Assembly (NCBI RefSeq): GCF_001598295.1 | Contig: NZ_BCYR01000001.1 | Location: 310,001-374,000, forward strand | DNA: 64,000 nt | Direction: 5' to 3' | Source of the DNA: Klebsiella ornithinolytica NBRC 105727 = ATCC 31898 | GTDB taxonomy: Bacteria > Pseudomonadota > Gammaproteobacteria > Enterobacterales > Enterobacteriaceae | In this document: piece by piece, positions 1 through 13,900 of the stretch | How the letters are laid out: every line of letters begins with the position of its first letter | How positions within the stretch are numbered: the stretch's first letter is position 1 | The notes under the pieces: generated by a model | The model's input: only the letters and a program-made list of their open reading frames with translations | Databases searched by the model: none | Told to the model about the DNA's origin: nothing | Made by a program: the position numbers and the translations under genes

Positions 1-202
1 TCAGCGGCCAGGCAGGAATCGCGTCAGGCGTCGCGCGGATGTCGCGCAGACTCCACGCCAGAAAAAGGAGCGCTCCCAGGCTGGTTAATGCCGCCAGCCC
101 CGCCAGCGCCATCGCTAAAATAACCTTCCGGCGAACCGGTGTAATCACCTGCCAGAGCGGAAATCGGGATAGCGATTCAGTATTTGATGATTGAGATGAC
201 AT
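1..202 (-). CDS. ybtP: YbtP, yersiniabactin inner-membrane ABC transporter (5' end only)
   Basis: Only the first 67 codons are in the window; the gene runs off the left edge. Reading the minus strand from the ATG at 200-202 gives MSSQSSNTESLSRFPLWQVI..., then a hydrophobic run (VILAMALAGLAALTSLGALLFLAW) that fits the first transmembrane helix of a fused membrane-ATPase ABC half-transporter. YbtP works with YbtQ in uptake of iron from ferric yersiniabactin across the inner membrane. The assignment rests mainly on position: in the High Pathogenicity Island the ybtPQXS operon is divergent from ybtA, as here. The shared intergenic region carries a Fur-like box. Confidence 0.85.
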   Translation of the reverse strand, partial: MSSQSSNTESLSRFPLWQVITPVRRKVILAMALAGLAALTSLGALLFLAWSLRDIRATPDAIPAWPL

Positions 203-566
<364 letters not shown>

Positions 567-1526
567 ATGACGGAGTCACCACAAACGCAATCTGAAATCT
601 CTATTCATCAGTTGGTAGCCGGGAAACCCGTAAAGGATGGCAATATTCCTGCCCAGTGTGAACTGCTACGCTGTTCGTTGCAGGAAGGGATGGATATTTT
701 GCTCTGGAGGGGGAATTTTGCGCGGCCTGAGACGTTGCAGCTACATGACGATCTGGGCAGGATTAACTTCTCGTGCATTCTGGAAGGCACATCTCACTTT
801 GCTATCCAGGGACTCAGACGCCATACCGACTGGGAGCTTGCGCGTAATCGCCATTACATTACCCATACGCCCGGCTGCCGCGGCAGCGCCTCCTATTGTG
901 GCCGCTTCGAGAGCATTACGCTCTCCTTCAGCCCTGAAACCCTCGCGCTGTGGGTGCCGGATATTAGCGCGGTCATTAAGAAGAAGATCGACTCCCACTG
1001 CTGCTGTCAGCAGCAGCGTTGTAATGCTGAAACCCACTTAACGGCTCAAGCCTTGCGTCACGCGCTGATGCGGATGCACAGCGGCTTCAGTCATGAGCAA
1101 AAGCCATCGACGCTTTGGCTACAGGGACAAAGTCTGGTGATGCTCAGTCTGGTGCTGGATGAACATCGCGAAGACACCGGTTGCCTCTCCTGCCACTTCA
1201 ACCCAATGGAACGCCAGAAACTGCTGCGGGCGAAGGATCTGCTGCTGGCAGACCTGACGCAAGCACCGGGCGTCGCAGAGCTGGCCAGAGAGTCCGGTCT
1301 GAGCGTGCTCAAAATTAAGCGGGGGTTCCGCGTTCTGTTCAACAACAGCGTCTATGGTCTGTTTCAGGCAGAACGCATGCAGGAAGCCAGAAGACGCCTG
1401 GCCAATGGCAATACCTCGGTCATGACGGTGGCAGCCGATCTGGGCTATGCCAACGCCAGCCATTTCTCTGCCGCCTTCCAGAAACAGTTTGGTGTTACCC
1501 CTTCGACCTTTAAACGCGTGATGTAA
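567..1526 (+). CDS. ybtA: YbtA, AraC-type regulator of yersiniabactin genes
   Basis: YbtA is a 319-residue AraC/XylS regulator that activates the ybtP, irp2 and fyuA promoters when ferric yersiniabactin is present and represses its own gene. The C-terminal third holds the double helix-turn-helix: LLADLTQAPGVAELARESGLSVLKIKRGFR, then MTVAADLGYANASHFSAAFQKQFGVTPSTFKR. The N-terminal part is the ligand/dimerisation domain and contains an unusual Cys-rich run (HCCCQQQRC). An upstream in-frame ATG at 516 would add 17 residues; I prefer 567 because it gives the usual family length. It stands alone, divergent from ybtP, and a long hairpin separates it from irp2. From memory it looks almost unchanged relative to the classical island version, unlike several of its neighbours. 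Confidence 0.95.
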   Translation: MTESPQTQSEISIHQLVAGKPVKDGNIPAQCELLRCSLQEGMDILLWRGNFARPETLQLHDDLGRINFSCILEGTSHFAIQGLRRHTDWELARNRHYITHTPGCRGSASYCGRFESITLSFSPETLALWVPDISAVIKKKIDSHCCCQQQRCNAETHLTAQALRHALMRMHSGFSHEQKPSTLWLQGQSLVMLSLVLDEHREDTGCLSCHFNPMERQKLLRAKDLLLADLTQAPGVAELARESGLSVLKIKRGFRVLFNNSVYGLFQAERMQEARRRLANGNTSVMTVAADLGYANASHFSAAFQKQFGVTPSTFKRVM

Positions 1527-1558
1527 TCGGGGTTGTCTCCTCATCAATTCCTCCCTGA

Positions 1559-1589
1559 CAGAGGCCCGGATATCCCATCCGGGCCTCTG
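1559..1589 (+). terminator. Hairpin after ybtA
   Basis: Two perfect 12-bp arms (cagaggcccgga and tccgggcctctg) flank a 7-nt loop 30 bp after the ybtA stop. The T-tract is poor, so efficiency as an intrinsic terminator is uncertain. Confidence 0.55.
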
Positions 1590-1608
1590 CGCTTTCTGCC
1601 TGCCGCCA

Positions 1609-1642
1609 ACCCGAAACGGGCATAAATAAACCCGTTTCGGGT
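1609..1642. promoter_or_regulatory. YbtA-type inverted repeat before irp2
   Basis: Arms acccgaaacggg and cccgtttcgggt are perfect 12-bp inverted repeats separated by 10 bp (cataaataaa). The same arrangement, with the same right arm, precedes fyuA. YbtA is known to bind repeats of this type at its target promoters. Confidence 0.8.
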
Positions 1643-1655
1643 AGCACTCAATTGT

Positions 1656-1670
1656 TAATAATTATTATTC
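1656..1670. promoter_or_regulatory. Fur-like box at the irp2 promoter
   Basis: TAATAAT-T-ATTATTC matches 11 of 14 positions of the 7-1-7 Fur box. It sits between the YbtA repeat and the irp2 start, where a repressor would block initiation. Confidence 0.7.
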
Positions 1671-1716
1671 TCATGTAGACAATGCTTTTTGGTAAGACGT
1701 GCCATCAGGAGGAAGA

Positions 1717-4700
1717 ATGATTTCTGGCGCACCCTCTCAGGATTCGCTGTTACCGGGCAACCGCCACACGGCTGATTACCAACAATTACGCGAGCGGCTC
1801 ATGCAGGAGCTGAATTTAACGCCGCAGCAGTTACATGAAGAGAGCAATCTGATCCAGGCAGGCCTGGATTCAATCAGGTTGATGAGATGGTTACACTGGT
1901 TCCGTAAAAAAGGCTATCGCCTTACCCTTCGCGAACTGTATGCCGCCCCCACGCTGGCCGCATGGCGCCAGTTGATGCGCAGCCGTAGTGTTGAAAAACC
2001 GGACGACGAAACACCGCCGGACGAAACCGCCTGGCCGAAAATGGCTGAAAGTACCCCCTTCCCTCTGACGCCGGTACAGCACGCCTACCTGACGGGCCGT
2101 ATGCCGGGACAGACGCTTGGCGGCGTGGGGTGCCACCTGTATCAGGAGTTTGCAGGCCATTGTCTGACGGCGTCGCAGCTGGAGCAGGCCATCACGACCT
2201 TGCTGCAACGCCACCCGATGCTGCATATCGCCTTTCGCCCCGACGGGCAGCAGGTCTGGTTGCCGCAACCTTACTGGAACGGCGTCACCCTTCATGATTT
2301 ACGCCATAATGATGCTGAAAGCCGCGAGGCCTATCTGCAAGCGCTGCGCCAGCGCCTGAGCCACCGTCTTTTACGCGTGGAGATCGGCGAAACGTTTGAT
2401 TTTCAGCTAACGCTCTTACCGGACAATCGCCACCGCCTCCATGTCAATATTGACCTGTTGATTATGGATGCCTCCAGCTTTACGCTTTTCTTCGATGAAC
2501 TCAACGCACTGCTGGCCGGAGAATCGCTATCGGCTATCGACACCGGCTATGATTTCCGCTCGTATTTACTGCACCAGCAGAAGATTAATCAACCGCTGAG
2601 AGACGAAGCGCGCGCCTACTGGCTGGCGAAAGCACCGACGCTTCCTCCCGCGCCTGTCTTGCCGCTGGCCTGCGAACCCGCCACGCTACGTGAAGTCCGT
2701 AATACCCGGCGCCGCATGATTGTCCCGGCAACACGTTGGCGCGTCTTTAGCCAACGGGCTGGCGAATATGGCGTCACGCCGACAATGGCACTGGCGACCT
2801 GTTTTTCCGCCGTTCTGGCTCGCTGGGGCGGCCTGACGCGTCTGCTGCTTAACATCACTTTATTCGACCGCCAGCCGCTGCACCCGGCGGTTGACGCAAT
2901 GCTTGCCGACTTCACCAATATTCTTTTGCTGGATACCGCCTGCGACGGCGATACCGTCAGCAACCTGGCGCGGAAAAACCAGCTGACGTTTACTGAAGAC
3001 TGGGAGCATCGCCACTGGTCCGGCGTCGAACTGCTCCGTGAACTCAAACGCCAGCAGCGCTACCCCCACGGCGCCCCGGTGGTATTTACCAGCAATCTGG
3101 GGCGTTCCCTCTACAGCAGTCGCGCAGAGTCACCGTTGGGCGAGCCTGAATGGGGCATCTCGCAAACGCCGCAGGTCTGGATAGATCATCTGGCGTTCGA
3201 GCATCAAGGCGAGGTCTGGCTGCAATGGGACAGCAACGACGCGCTGTTCCCTCCGGCCTTAGTCGAGACGTTGTTCGACGCCTACTGCCAGCTGATTAAC
3301 CAACTCTGCGATGACGAAACCGCCTGGCAAAAGCCGTTCGCCGATATGATGCCCGCCAGCCAGCGCGCGATACGCGAACGGGCCAACGCCACCGACGGCC
3401 CCATTCCCAAAGGCTTGCTGCATGAAGGCATTTTCCGTATCGCTCTGCAACAGCCGCAGGCGCTGGCGGTGACGGACATGCGTTATCAGTGGAGTTATCG
3501 TGAGCTGACAGACTACGCCCACCGTTGCGCGGGCAGGTTAATTGAGTGCGGGGTTCAGCCCGGCGACAATGTGGCTATCACGATGTCGAAAGGCGCGGGA
3601 CAACTTGTTGCCGTTCTGGCCGTCCTGCTGGCCGGCGCGGTTTATGTTCCGGTTTCGCTGGACCAGCCCGCCGCCCGGCGCGAGAAAATCTACGCTGACG
3701 CCAGCGTCCGGCTGGTGCTCATTTGCCAGCACGACGCCGGCGTCTGGTCAGACGCGATACCCGTCCTTGCCTGGCAGCAGGCCATTGAGGCGAAGCCGAT
3801 CGCCAACCCGGTGGCACGCGCCTCCACGCAACCGGCCTACATTATCTACACCTCCGGTTCTACCGGCACGCCGAAAGGCGTAGTCATTTCGCACCGGGGA
3901 GCGCTCAACACCTGTTACGACATCAATAGCCGCTATCAGGTTGGCCCCGGAGACAGGATGCTGGCGCTGTCCGCCCTGCATTTTGACTTATCGGTTTACG
4001 ACATTTTTGGCGTGCTGAGCGCCGGCGGCGCGCTGGTTATGGTGATGGAAAACCAACGGCGCGATCCTCACGCATGGTGTGAGCTGATCCAACGCCATCA
4101 TGTCACGCTCTGGAACAGCGTCCCGGCGCTGTTCGATATGCTGCTGACCTGGTGTGAAGGTTTCGCCGACGCCACGCCGGAAAATCTGCGCGCGGTGATG
4201 CTTTCCGGCGACTGGATCGGTCTTGCGCTCCCCGCCCGTTATCGGGCCTTCCGGCCGCAAGGACAATTTATCGCCATGGGCGGCGCCACCGAGGCGTCGA
4301 TCTGGTCTAACGTCTGCGAGGTTAAGCAGGTCCCTGACCACTGGCGTGCCATCCCTTACGGTTTTCCTCTAACCAACCAACGCTACCGGGTGGTGGATGA
4401 ACAGAACCGGGACTGCCCTGACTGGGTGTCAGGCGAATTATGGATTGGCGGCATCGGGGTCGCGGAAGGCTATTTCAACGATCCCCTGCGCAGCGAGCAG
4501 CAATTTTTGACGCTCTCCGGCGAGCGCTGGTATCGCACCGGCGATCTCGGCTGCTACTGGCCAGACGGCACAGTAGAGTTCCTCGGTCGTCGTGACAAGC
4601 AGGTCAAAGTCGGAGGATATCGCATCGAGCTGGGCGAAATAGAAAACGCGCTCAGCCAGCTGACGGGCGTGAAACAATCAACCGTGGTGGCGGTTGGCGA

Positions 4701-7700
4701 AAAAGAAAAGACGCTGGTGGCATATGTTGTTCCTCAAGGCGAGGATTTTTGCGTTCCCCATCATCGAGACCCGGCACTACCGCAGGCATGGCACGCGCTT
4801 GCGGGCGCATTGCCCTACTGCACGCTCTCGCCAGAGATATCCGCCGAACAGGTCGCCGATTTCCTTCAGCATCGGCTGTTAAAACTGAAGCCGGGTCAAA
4901 CCCCTGGCGCCGATCCGCTCTCCCTGATGAACGCACTCGCTATCCAGCCACGCTGGCAGGCCGTGGTGGAGCGCTGGTTAGCATTTCTCGTTACGCAACA
5001 GCGCCTGAAGCCCGTAGCTGAAGAGTATCAAGTCTGCGCTCATGAAGAACGCGAGGATGAACACCCGCATTTCAGCGGGCATGATGTCACCTTAGCGCAA
5101 ATTCTTCGCGGCGCCCGCGACGAACTGTCATTACTGAACGATGCCCGGTGGTCGCCGGAAAATCTGGCCTTCGACCATCCGGCCAGCGCCTGGTATATTC
5201 AGGAACTGGCGACAATTTGCCAACGGCTTGCGCCACGTTTACAGCGCCCGGTACGCCTGCTTGAGGTGGGAACCCGCACTGGCCGCGCCGCAGAATCGCT
5301 GTTAACACAGCTCAATGCTGAACAGATTGAGTATGTCGGGCTTGAGCATAGCCAGGAGATGCTGCTGAACGCCCGGCAGAGGCTTTCTCCCTGGTCCGAC
5401 GCCCGGCTGTTCCCCTGGCATGCAGACACGCTGGCGGCGCACGCCCACTCGGCGGACATTATCTGGCTTAACAACGCTCTGCATCGTCTGTTGCCAGAAG
5501 ACCCCGCTCTCCTGGCAACATTACAACAGCTTGCCGCCCCCGGCGCACTGCTCTACGTGATGGAGTTTCGTCAGTTAACGCCGTCTGCCCTGCTCAGCAC
5601 GCTCCTGTTAACCGATGGGCAGCCGGAGGCTTTGCTCCATAACAGCGCAGACTGGGCGGCATTATTTACCGCCGCCGCCTTCAACTGCCAGCATGGCGAT
5701 GAGGTCGCGGGGTTACAACGCTTCCTCGTACAATGTCCTGATAGCCAGGTGCGTCGCGATCCTCGTAAACTTCAGGCCGCCCTCGCCGAACGCTTGCCGG
5801 GGTGGATGGTGCCGCAACGAATTGTCTTCCTCGATGCCCTACCGCTGACGGCTAACGGGAAAATTGACTATCAGGCGCTGAAGCAGCGTCATACCCCGGA
5901 AGCGGAAAACCGGGCCGAGGCGGATTTACCTCGGGGCGACATTGAAAAACAGGTTGCCACCCTCTGGCAACAACTCTTATCGACGGGCCCCGTCACCAGA
6001 GAGACCGACTTTTTCCAACAAGGCGGCGATAGTTTGCTGGCTACCCGTCTGACCGGGCAACTCCGTCAGGCAGGTTACGAAGCGCAATTAAGCGACCTGT
6101 TTAATCAGCCCCGGCTGGCAGATTTTGCCGCCACGCTGCGTAAAATCGACGTTCCTGTCGAACAACAATTTGTCCACTCCCCTGAAGAACGCTACCAGCC
6201 CTTTGCGCTTACCGACGTGCAGCAGGCTTACCTGGTGGGGCGTCAGCCGGGCTTTGCCCTGGGCGGCGTCGGCTCTCACTTCTTTGTTGAATTTGAAATT
6301 GCCGAACTGGACATCACCCGGCTGGAGACGGTCTGGAACCGATTAATCGCCCGCCACGATATGCTGCGCGCCGTTGTGCGTGATGGTCAACAGCAGGTTC
6401 TCGCACAGACGCCCCCTTGGGTGATACCCACGCACACCTTCCATACGCCTGAAGAGGCGTTGCGGGTACGGGAAAAACTGGCGCATCAGGTACTCAATCC
6501 CGAAGTCTGGCCGGTATTCGATCTCCAGGCCGGATTTGTGGACGGGATGCCCGCCCGCCTGTGGCTATGTCTGGATAACCTGCTGCTGGACGGGCTGAGC
6601 ATGCAGATCCTGTTGGCGGAGCTGGAACACGGCTATCGCTATCCGCAACAGCTCCCTCCGCCGCTTCCCGTCACCTTCAGGGACTATCTACAGCAATCCT
6701 CGCTCCAGTCGCCCAATGCAGACTCTCTGGCCTGGTGGCAGGCGCGACTTGATGATATTCCGCCAGCGCCTGCGTTGCCGCTGCGCTGCTTGCCTCAGGA
6801 GGTTGAGGCGCCGCGCTTCGCTCGCCTGAACGGTGCAATGGATAGTGCGCGCTGGCGTCGTCTGAAAAAACGGGCGGCTGACGCACACCTCACCCCATCG
6901 GCCGTGCTGTTGTCCGTATGGTCAACGGTTCTCTCTGCATGGAGTGCGCAGCCTGACTTCACGCTTAACCTTACACTTTTCGACAGACGACCACTGCACC
7001 CGCAAATCAACCAGATCCTCGGCGATTTCACCTCGCTGATGCTGCTGAGCTGGCATCCCGGCGAGAGCTGGTTGCACAGCGCGCAGTTACTGCAGCAGCG
7101 ACTGAGCCAAAACCTCAGCCACCGCGATGTGTCGGCAATCCGCGTGATGCGTCAACTGGCGCAGCGGCAAAACGTGCCCGCCGTTTCGATGCCCGTCGTC
7201 TTTACCAGCGCGCTGGGCTTTGAACAGGATAACTTCCTTGCCCGGCGCAATCTGCTCAAGCCGGTCTGGGGCATTTCCCAGACGCCGCAGGTCTGGCTCG
7301 ATCACCAGGTTTATGAGTCCGAAGGCGAACTGCGCTTCAACTGGGATTTTGTCGCTGCCCTGTTTCCTTCGGGCCAGGTGGAACGCCAGTTTGAACAGTA
7401 TTGCGCATTGCTCAACCGAATGGCCGAGGATGAAAGCGCCTGGCAACGGCCGCTCGCCGCGCTGGTGCCCCCTGCTGAGCACGCGGGGCAACGCGCAGAG
7501 CGCCCACAGCGCGTATGCCCTGAGCACGCTCAGCCACACGGTGCGGCGGACGAACGCACGGTCAGCCTGATTTGCGACGCCTTCCGCGAAGTGGCTGGCG
7601 TGCCAGTCACCCCAGCTGAAAACTTCTTTGAGGCGGGCGCAACGTCGCTGAATCTGGTGCAACTGCACGTTTTATTACAGCGTCACGAATTTTCCACCCT

Positions 7701-7824
7701 GACGTTGCTGGATCTCTTCACCCACCCTTCTCCTGCCGCCCTGGCTGATTATCTGACCGGCATCGCCTCGGTGGAGAAAACCCAACGCCCTCGCCCTGTT
7801 CGCCGTCGTCAGCGACGGATATAG
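1717..7824 (+). CDS. irp2: HMWP2, yersiniabactin non-ribosomal peptide synthetase
   Basis: This 2035-residue synthetase loads salicylate and condenses and cyclises cysteines to build the first two rings of yersiniabactin. Domain order: aryl carrier protein (GLDSI, Ser52); cyclisation domain 1 (DLLIMDASS); adenylation domain for cysteine ([11 protein letters not shown] near residue 710, YRTGDLG near 939), interrupted by a methyltransferase-like/epimerase insert (LLEVGTRTG near 1180) before its last motif (NGKIDYQAL near 1377); PCP1 (GGDSL, Ser1439); cyclisation domain 2 (DNLLLDGLS); PCP2 (GATSL, Ser1977). All three carrier serines match published numbering. The ATG at 1717 is chosen because aggagga precedes it; the GTG at 1699 would add six residues. 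It is first in the irp2-irp1-ybtUTE unit. Confidence 0.97.
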   Translation: MISGAPSQDSLLPGNRHTADYQQLRERLMQELNLTPQQLHEESNLIQAGLDSIRLMRWLHWFRKKGYRLTLRELYAAPTLAAWRQLMRSRSVEKPDDETPPDETAWPKMAESTPFPLTPVQHAYLTGRMPGQTLGGVGCHLYQEFAGHCLTASQLEQAITTLLQRHPMLHIAFRPDGQQVWLPQPYWNGVTLHDLRHNDAESREAYLQALRQRLSHRLLRVEIGETFDFQLTLLPDNRHRLHVNIDLLIMDASSFTLFFDELNALLAGESLSAIDTGYDFRSYLLHQQKINQPLRDEARAYWLAKAPTLPPAPVLPLACEPATLREVRNTRRRMIVPATRWRVFSQRAGEYGVTPTMALATCFSAVLARWGGLTRLLLNITLFDRQPLHPAVDAMLADFTNILLLDTACDGDTVSNLARKNQLTFTEDWEHRHWSGVELLRELKRQQRYPHGAPVVFTSNLGRSLYSSRAESPLGEPEWGISQTPQVWIDHLAFEHQGEVWLQWDSNDALFPPALVETLFDAYCQLINQLCDDETAWQKPFADMMPASQRAIRERANATDGPIPKGLLHEGIFRIALQQPQALAVTDMRYQWSYRELTDYAHRCAGRLIECGVQPGDNVAITMSKGAGQLVAVLAVLLAGAVYVPVSLDQPAARREKIYADASVRLVLICQHDAGVWSDAIPVLAWQQAIEAKPIANPVARASTQPAYIIYTSGSTGTPKGVVISHRGALNTCYDINSRYQVGPGDRMLALSALHFDLSVYDIFGVLSAGGALVMVMENQRRDPHAWCELIQRHHVTLWNSVPALFDMLLTWCEGFADATPENLRAVMLSGDWIGLALPARYRAFRPQGQFIAMGGATEASIWSNVCEVKQVPDHWRAIPYGFPLTNQRYRVVDEQNRDCPDWVSGELWIGGIGVAEGYFNDPLRSEQQFLTLSGERWYRTGDLGCYWPDGTVEFLGRRDKQVKVGGYRIELGEIENALSQLTGVKQSTVVAVGEKEKTLVAYVVPQGEDFCVPHHRDPALPQAWHALAGALPYCTLSPEISAEQVADFLQHRLLKLKPGQTPGADPLSLMNALAIQPRWQAVVERWLAFLVTQQRLKPVAEEYQVCAHEEREDEHPHFSGHDVTLAQILRGARDELSLLNDARWSPENLAFDHPASAWYIQELATICQRLAPRLQRPVRLLEVGTRTGRAAESLLTQLNAEQIEYVGLEHSQEMLLNARQRLSPWSDARLFPWHADTLAAHAHSADIIWLNNALHRLLPEDPALLATLQQLAAPGALLYVMEFRQLTPSALLSTLLLTDGQPEALLHNSADWAALFTAAAFNCQHGDEVAGLQRFLVQCPDSQVRRDPRKLQAALAERLPGWMVPQRIVFLDALPLTANGKIDYQALKQRHTPEAENRAEADLPRGDIEKQVATLWQQLLSTGPVTRETDFFQQGGDSLLATRLTGQLRQAGYEAQLSDLFNQPRLADFAATLRKIDVPVEQQFVHSPEERYQPFALTDVQQAYLVGRQPGFALGGVGSHFFVEFEIAELDITRLETVWNRLIARHDMLRAVVRDGQQQVLAQTPPWVIPTHTFHTPEEALRVREKLAHQVLNPEVWPVFDLQAGFVDGMPARLWLCLDNLLLDGLSMQILLAELEHGYRYPQQLPPPLPVTFRDYLQQSSLQSPNADSLAWWQARLDDIPPAPALPLRCLPQEVEAPRFARLNGAMDSARWRRLKKRAADAHLTPSAVLLSVWSTVLSAWSAQPDFTLNLTLFDRRPLHPQINQILGDFTSLMLLSWHPGESWLHSAQLLQQRLSQNLSHRDVSAIRVMRQLAQRQNVPAVSMPVVFTSALGFEQDNFLARRNLLKPVWGISQTPQVWLDHQVYESEGELRFNWDFVAALFPSGQVERQFEQYCALLNRMAEDESAWQRPLAALVPPAEHAGQRAERPQRVCPEHAQPHGAADERTVSLICDAFREVAGVPVTPAENFFEAGATSLNLVQLHVLLQRHEFSTLTLLDLFTHPSPAALADYLTGIASVEKTQRPRPVRRRQRRI

Positions 7825-7911
7825 CGCGAAGCAAACTGATTTTCCCCGGAACGCTATCGTGCATGCATGGCGTTCCATTGACTTTGTGAATCTTAGGAAA
7901 CGGGACCGATT

Positions 7912-10900
7912 ATGGATAACTTGCGCTTCTCTTCTGCGCCGACAGCAGATTCCATTGATGCATCGATCGCTCAACACTTCCCGGACTGCGAACCTGTCGC
8001 GGTTATCGGCTATGCCTGCCATTTTCCTGAATCGCCGGATGGCGAAACGTTCTGGAAAAACCTGCTGGAAGGTCGTGAATGCAGCCGACGCTTTGCGCGC
8101 GAAGAGCTTCTGGCCGTCGGTCTGGAAGCCGCCACCGTTGACGATCCTCATTACGTCAATATCGGTACGGTTTTAGAAAATGCCGATTGCTTCGACGCCA
8201 CTCTGTTTGGCTATTCACGACAGGAAGCGGAATCGATGGACCCGCAGCAGCGCCTGTTTTTACAGGCGGTCTGGCATGCGCTGGAGCATGCCGGTTATGC
8301 CCCCGGCGCCGTCCCGCATAAGACCGGCGTTTTCGCCTCTTCCCGGATGAGTACCTATCCCGGTCGTGAGGCGCTGAACGTGACTGAAGTCGCGCAGGTA
8401 AAGGGCCTGCAATCTCTGATGGGCAATGACAAGGACTATATTGCCACCCGCGCCGCCTACAAACTCAATTTGCACGGTCCGGCACTCTCAGTACAGACCG
8501 CCTGCTCCAGTTCGCTGGTTGCCGTGCATCTGGCTTGCGAAAGTCTGCGCGCAGGTGAATCCGATATGGCGGTTGCCGGCGGCGTGGCGCTCTCTTTCCC
8601 CCAGCAGGCGGGCTACCGCTACCAGCCCGGGATGATTTTTTCTCCCGATGGTCACTGTCGTCCTTTTGACGCCTCAGCGGAAGGTACCTGGGCCGGTAAC
8701 GGTCTGGGTTGCGTGGTTTTGCGTCGCCTGAGAGATGCGCTGCTGTCAGGCGATCCGATTATCTCGGTGATCCTCTCCAGCGCGGTCAACAACGACGGCA
8801 ACAGAAAGGTCGGTTATACCGCCCCTTCCGTCGCAGGACAGCAGGCGGTCATCGAAGAGGCGTTAATGCTGGCGGCCATCGACGACAGGCAGATCGGTTA
8901 CATTGAAACGCACGGCACCGGCACACCGCTGGGCGACGCGATTGAAATTGAAGCGCTACGCAACGTCTACGCGCCACGTCCGCAGGAGCAACGCTGTGCG
9001 CTGGGTTCCGTGAAAAGTAACATGGGCCACCTGGATACCGCAGCGGGTATTGCCGGATTGCTGAAAACCGTTCTGGCGGTAAGCCGCGGCCAAATTCCGC
9101 CAATGCTGCATTTTCACTCGCCCAACCCGGCGCTTAAGCTTGAAGAGAGCCCCTTTACCATACCGGTGTCGGCACAGGCGTGGCAGGACGAAATACGCTA
9201 TGCGGGCGTCTCCTCCTTTGGTATTGGTGGCACCAACTGCCATATGATCGTCGCCTCGCTGCCCGACGCGCTCAAAACGCGCCTCCCCAATGCCGATGGC
9301 GACAGAGAGAGCACCGCGCTACTACTCAGCGCCGCCAGCGACAGCGCGCTGCGGCAACTGGCGACCAATTATGCCGGGGCGCTGGCGCAGAATGCAGATG
9401 CCAACAATCTGGCCTTTACGGCCATGCACGCGCGCCGTCTCGATCTTCCCTTCCGCCTGGCGGTGCCATTAAACCGTGAAACCGCCGCTGCGCTCAGTGC
9501 CTGGGCTACTGATAAATCGGGGCCGCCTGTTTACAGCGGCCACGGCGCCAGCGGCAAGCAGACATGGCTGTTTACCGGGCAGGGTTCGCACTGGCGCACG
9601 ATGGGCCAGGCAATGTACCGACATTCGACGGCGTTTGCCGACACGCTGGATCGCTGTTTTTCCGCCTGTAGCGAAATGCTCACGCCATCACTGCGGGAAG
9701 CGATGTTTAACCCCGACTCGACGCAGCTGGACAATATGGCCTGGGCCCAGCCGGCGATTGTCGCGTTTGAAATCGCAATGGCGGCGCACTGGCGCGCTGA
9801 AGGGCTAAAACCAGACTTCGCTATGGGTCATTCCGTCGGTGAATTTGCCGCTGCCGTCGTCTGCGGACACTATACGATTGAACAGGTCATGCCACTGGTT
9901 TGTCGGCGCGGCGCGCTCATGCAGCAGTGCGCGAGCGGCGCCATGGTGGCGGTATTTGCAAACGAAGACACGCTAATGCCGCTGGCCCGCCGCTTTGAGC
10001 TGGATCTCGCCGCCAACAATGGCACGCAACATACGGTATTTTCCGGGCCGGAGGCCCGTCTCGCGGAATTTTGCGCCGCACTTTCTCAGCATGACATCAA
10101 CTATCGTCGTCTGAGCGTAACCGGCGCCGCGCACTCCGCTTTACTGGAACCCATACTCGACCGCTTTCAGGAAGCCTGCGCGGGGCTGCACGCTGAGCCG
10201 GGACAAATACCGCTTATCTCCACGCTCCTCGCCGACGTCATCGATGAGTCAACGCTCAATCAGGCGGACTACTGGCGCCGACACATGCGCCAGCCGGTAC
10301 GTTTTATCCAGAGTATTCAGGTGGCGCATGAACTCGGCGCCCGCATTTTTCTTGAGACAGGGCCTGATGCTCAGCTGGTTGCTTGCGGGCAGCGCGAATA
10401 TCGCGATAACGCATACTGGATAGCCAGCGCCCGACGTAGCAAAGAGGCGAGCGATGTCCTCAATCAGGCCCTGCTCCAGCTTTACGCGGCCGGCGTCGCC
10501 TTACCGTGGGCCGACCTGCTGGCGGGCGATGGACAACGTATCGCTGCCCCCTGCTATCCGTTTGATACCGAGCGTTACTGGAAAGATCGCGCCTCCCGCG
10601 CCAACGAGCCTGCCGACGCAGCGCTGTCCGCCGGGCTGGCGGTGGCGAGTCGCGCCGCAACAGCGCTCGATCTCCCCCGTCTGGAAGCGCTTAAACAGTG
10701 CGCCACGCGACTGCACGCCATCTATGTCGATCGGCTGGTTCAACGCTGTACCGGCGATGCCATTGAGCACGGCGTGGACGCCATAACCATCATGCGCCGT
10801 GGCCGTCTGCTGCCCCGCTACCAGCAGTTGCTCCAGCGCCTGCTCAACAACTGCGTGGTCGACGGCGATTACCGCTGCGCCGACGGACGTTACACCCGCG

Positions 10901-13900
10901 CCCGTCCCATAGATCATCAACAGCGGGAATCACTGCTGACGGAACTTGCCAGTTATTGTGAGGGTTTTCAGGCCATTCCCGATACTATCGCCCGTGCCGG
11001 CGATCGGTTATATGAAATGATGAGCGGCGCGGAAGAACCGGTGGCGATTATCTTCCCGCAAAGCGCCTCCGACGGTGTGGAGGTGTTGTACCAGGAGTTC
11101 AGCTTTGGCCGCTATTTCAACCAAATCGCCGCTGGGGTATTACGCGGTATCCTCCAGACGCGTCAGCCCCGCCAGCCATTGCGCATTCTTGAAGTCGGCG
11201 GCGGAACCGGCGGGACCACCGCGTGGCTACTGCCGGAACTCAGAGGCGTTCCAGCGCTGGAGTACCATTTCACCGATATCTCCGCGCTGTTCACCCGCCG
11301 CGCGCAGCAGAAATTCGCCGACTATGAGTTTGTGCATTACAACGAGCTGGATCTCGAAAAAGAGGCCCAATCTCAGGGTTTCCAGGCGCAGTCTTACGAT
11401 CTTATCGTGGCGGCGAACGTGATTCATGCCACGCGCCATATTGGCCACACGCTCGACAATCTGCGCCCCCTGCTCAAACCGGGCGGACGCCTGCTGATGC
11501 GCGAAATCACCCAGCCAATGCGTCTGTTTGATTTCGTTTTCGGTCCGCTGGTCCTCCCGCTACAGGATATCGGCGCCCGCGAAGGTGAGTTATTCCTCAC
11601 CACCGATCAGTGGCAACAACAGTGTCGCCGGGCCGGATTCAGCAAAGTGGAGTGGCTACCGCAGGATGGCAGCCCAACCGCCGGGATGAGCGAACATATC
11701 ATTCTTGCCACGCTGCCCGGTCAGGCGGTTTGTGCAACCTCAGGCAGCGCGCCATCAGACCCGGTGTTGGGACAGGCGTTGACGGATAGCGCTGACTACC
11801 TCGCCGACTGGTCTGATTGTGCTGGTCAGCCTGAGCGGTTTAACGCCCGCTGGCAGGAGGCCTGGTGCCAGCTCTCACAGCGTCATGGCGATGATTTTCC
11901 CGGGGAGCCGCCCCTCGTCACCGCCCCGGAATGGCTGGGGGACGTTCGTTTAAGCTGGCAAAACAACGCGTTTTCCCGCGGTCAGATGCGCGTTGAAGCC
12001 CGTCGTCCTGATGGCGAGTGGCTGCCGCTTTCGCCCGCCGCGCCTCTTCCTGCCCCGCAAACGCATTATCAATGGCGCTGGACGCCCTACAACGTCGCCA
12101 GCGTTGACCATCCTCTTACCTTCAGCTTCAGCGCCAATACGCTTGCGCGCGGCGACAAGCTGGCGCAATACGGCATCATCCACGATCCGCAGGCCTCTTT
12201 GCTCCTGATGGTTATTGAGGAGAGCGAGGATACTCTGGCCTTAGCGGAGAAAGTGATGGAGGCACTTACCGCCAGCACAGCCGGTTTGATTGTGGTCACT
12301 CACCGCGCGTGGCGAATCGAGGAAAATGAGGCGCTTTCTGCCTCCCATCATGCTCTATGGGCCTTGCTTCGTGTCGCGGCCAACGAACAGCCAGAACGGT
12401 TGATTGCCGCCATCGATCTCGCCGAAAACACCCCGGGAGAAACGCTGCATCGAGGGTTGAGCGCCGTCTCCCTCTCTCAGCGCTGGCTCGCCGCGCGGGG
12501 TAACACCCTCTGGCTCCCTTCACTGGCGCCCAATACGGGATGCGCCGCCGAATTACCGGCAAACGTGTTTGCTGGCGATAACCGCTGGCATCTGGTAACG
12601 GGAGCGTTTGGCGGATTAGGCCGTCTTGCCGTGAACTGGCTCAGAGAAAAAGGGGCGCGACGCATCGCCCTGCTGGCGCCGCGCGTGGATGAATCATGGC
12701 TACGCGACATCGAGGGTGAGCAGACCCGCGTCTGCCGTTGTGATGTGGGCGATGCCGGAAAACTGGCCACGGTTCTTGATGAACTGGCGGCCAACGGCGG
12801 CATTGCCGGGGCGATTCATGCCGCTGGCGTATTGGCTGATGCCCCCTTGCAGGAGCTTGATCACCCCCCGCTGGCCGCCGTTTTCGCGGTAAAAGCGCAG
12901 GCGGCAACCCAGCTATTGCAAACCCTGCGCAACCACGGCGGACGTTATCTTATTCTCTACTCCTCCGCTGCCGCCACCCTCGGCGCCTCGGGTCAAAGCG
13001 CCCATGCGCTGGCCTGCGGTTATCTCGACGGGCTGGCCCAACAGTTTTCCACCCTTGATGCGCCGAAAACGCTCTCTGTCGCCTGGGGCGCATGGGGGGA
13101 AAGCGGTCGGGCGGCCACGCCGGAAATGTTGGCGGCGCTCGCCAGCCGTGGCATGGGTGCGTTAAGCGATGCTGAAGGCTGCTGGCACCTGGAACAGGCG
13201 GTGATGCGCGGTACTCCGTGGCGGCTGGCGATGCGCGTTTTCATCGACAAAATGCCCCCGTTACAACAGGCTCTGTTTAACGTCGGTGCTGCGGGAAAAA
13301 CCGCAACGCCCGTCATCCCTCCTGCTGATGACAACGCCTTTAACGGCAGCCTGAGCGATGAAACGGCGGTGATGGCATGGCTGAAAAAGCGGATTGCGGT
13401 TCAGCTACGACTAAACGATCCGGCGTCATTGCTCCCTAACCAGGATCTGTTGCAACTTGGCATGGACTCGCTGCTCTTCCTTGAACTCAGTAGTGATATT
13501 CAGCACTACCTGGGCGTACGCATCAATGCGGAACGGGCATGGCAGGATCTGTCGCCTCATGGCCTCGCGCAGCTTATCTGCGGTAAGCCCGAGGCGACGC
13601 CTGGCGCTTCGCAGCCGGAAGTATTGCGGCACGACGCCAGTGAGCGTTATATGCCCTTCCCGCTGACACCCATTCAGCACGCCTACTGGCTGGGGCGCAC
13701 ACATCTCATTGGCTATGGTGGCGTTGCCTGCCACGTCCTGTTTGAGTGGGATAAACGCCACGATGAGTTCGATCTCACCGTGCTGGAGAAAGCCTGGAAC
13801 CAGCTCATTGCCCGTCACGATATGTTGCGCATGGTAGTGGATGCCGACGGGCAGCAGCGAATCCTGGCGACAACGCCGGAATATCGCATCGCCCGTGATG

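Noticed and set aside
5250..5700. Methyltransferase-like segment inside the HMWP2 adenylation domain as a new fusion
   Set aside because: This insert is a known feature of HMWP2, where it is associated with epimerisation, and it is at the usual position.
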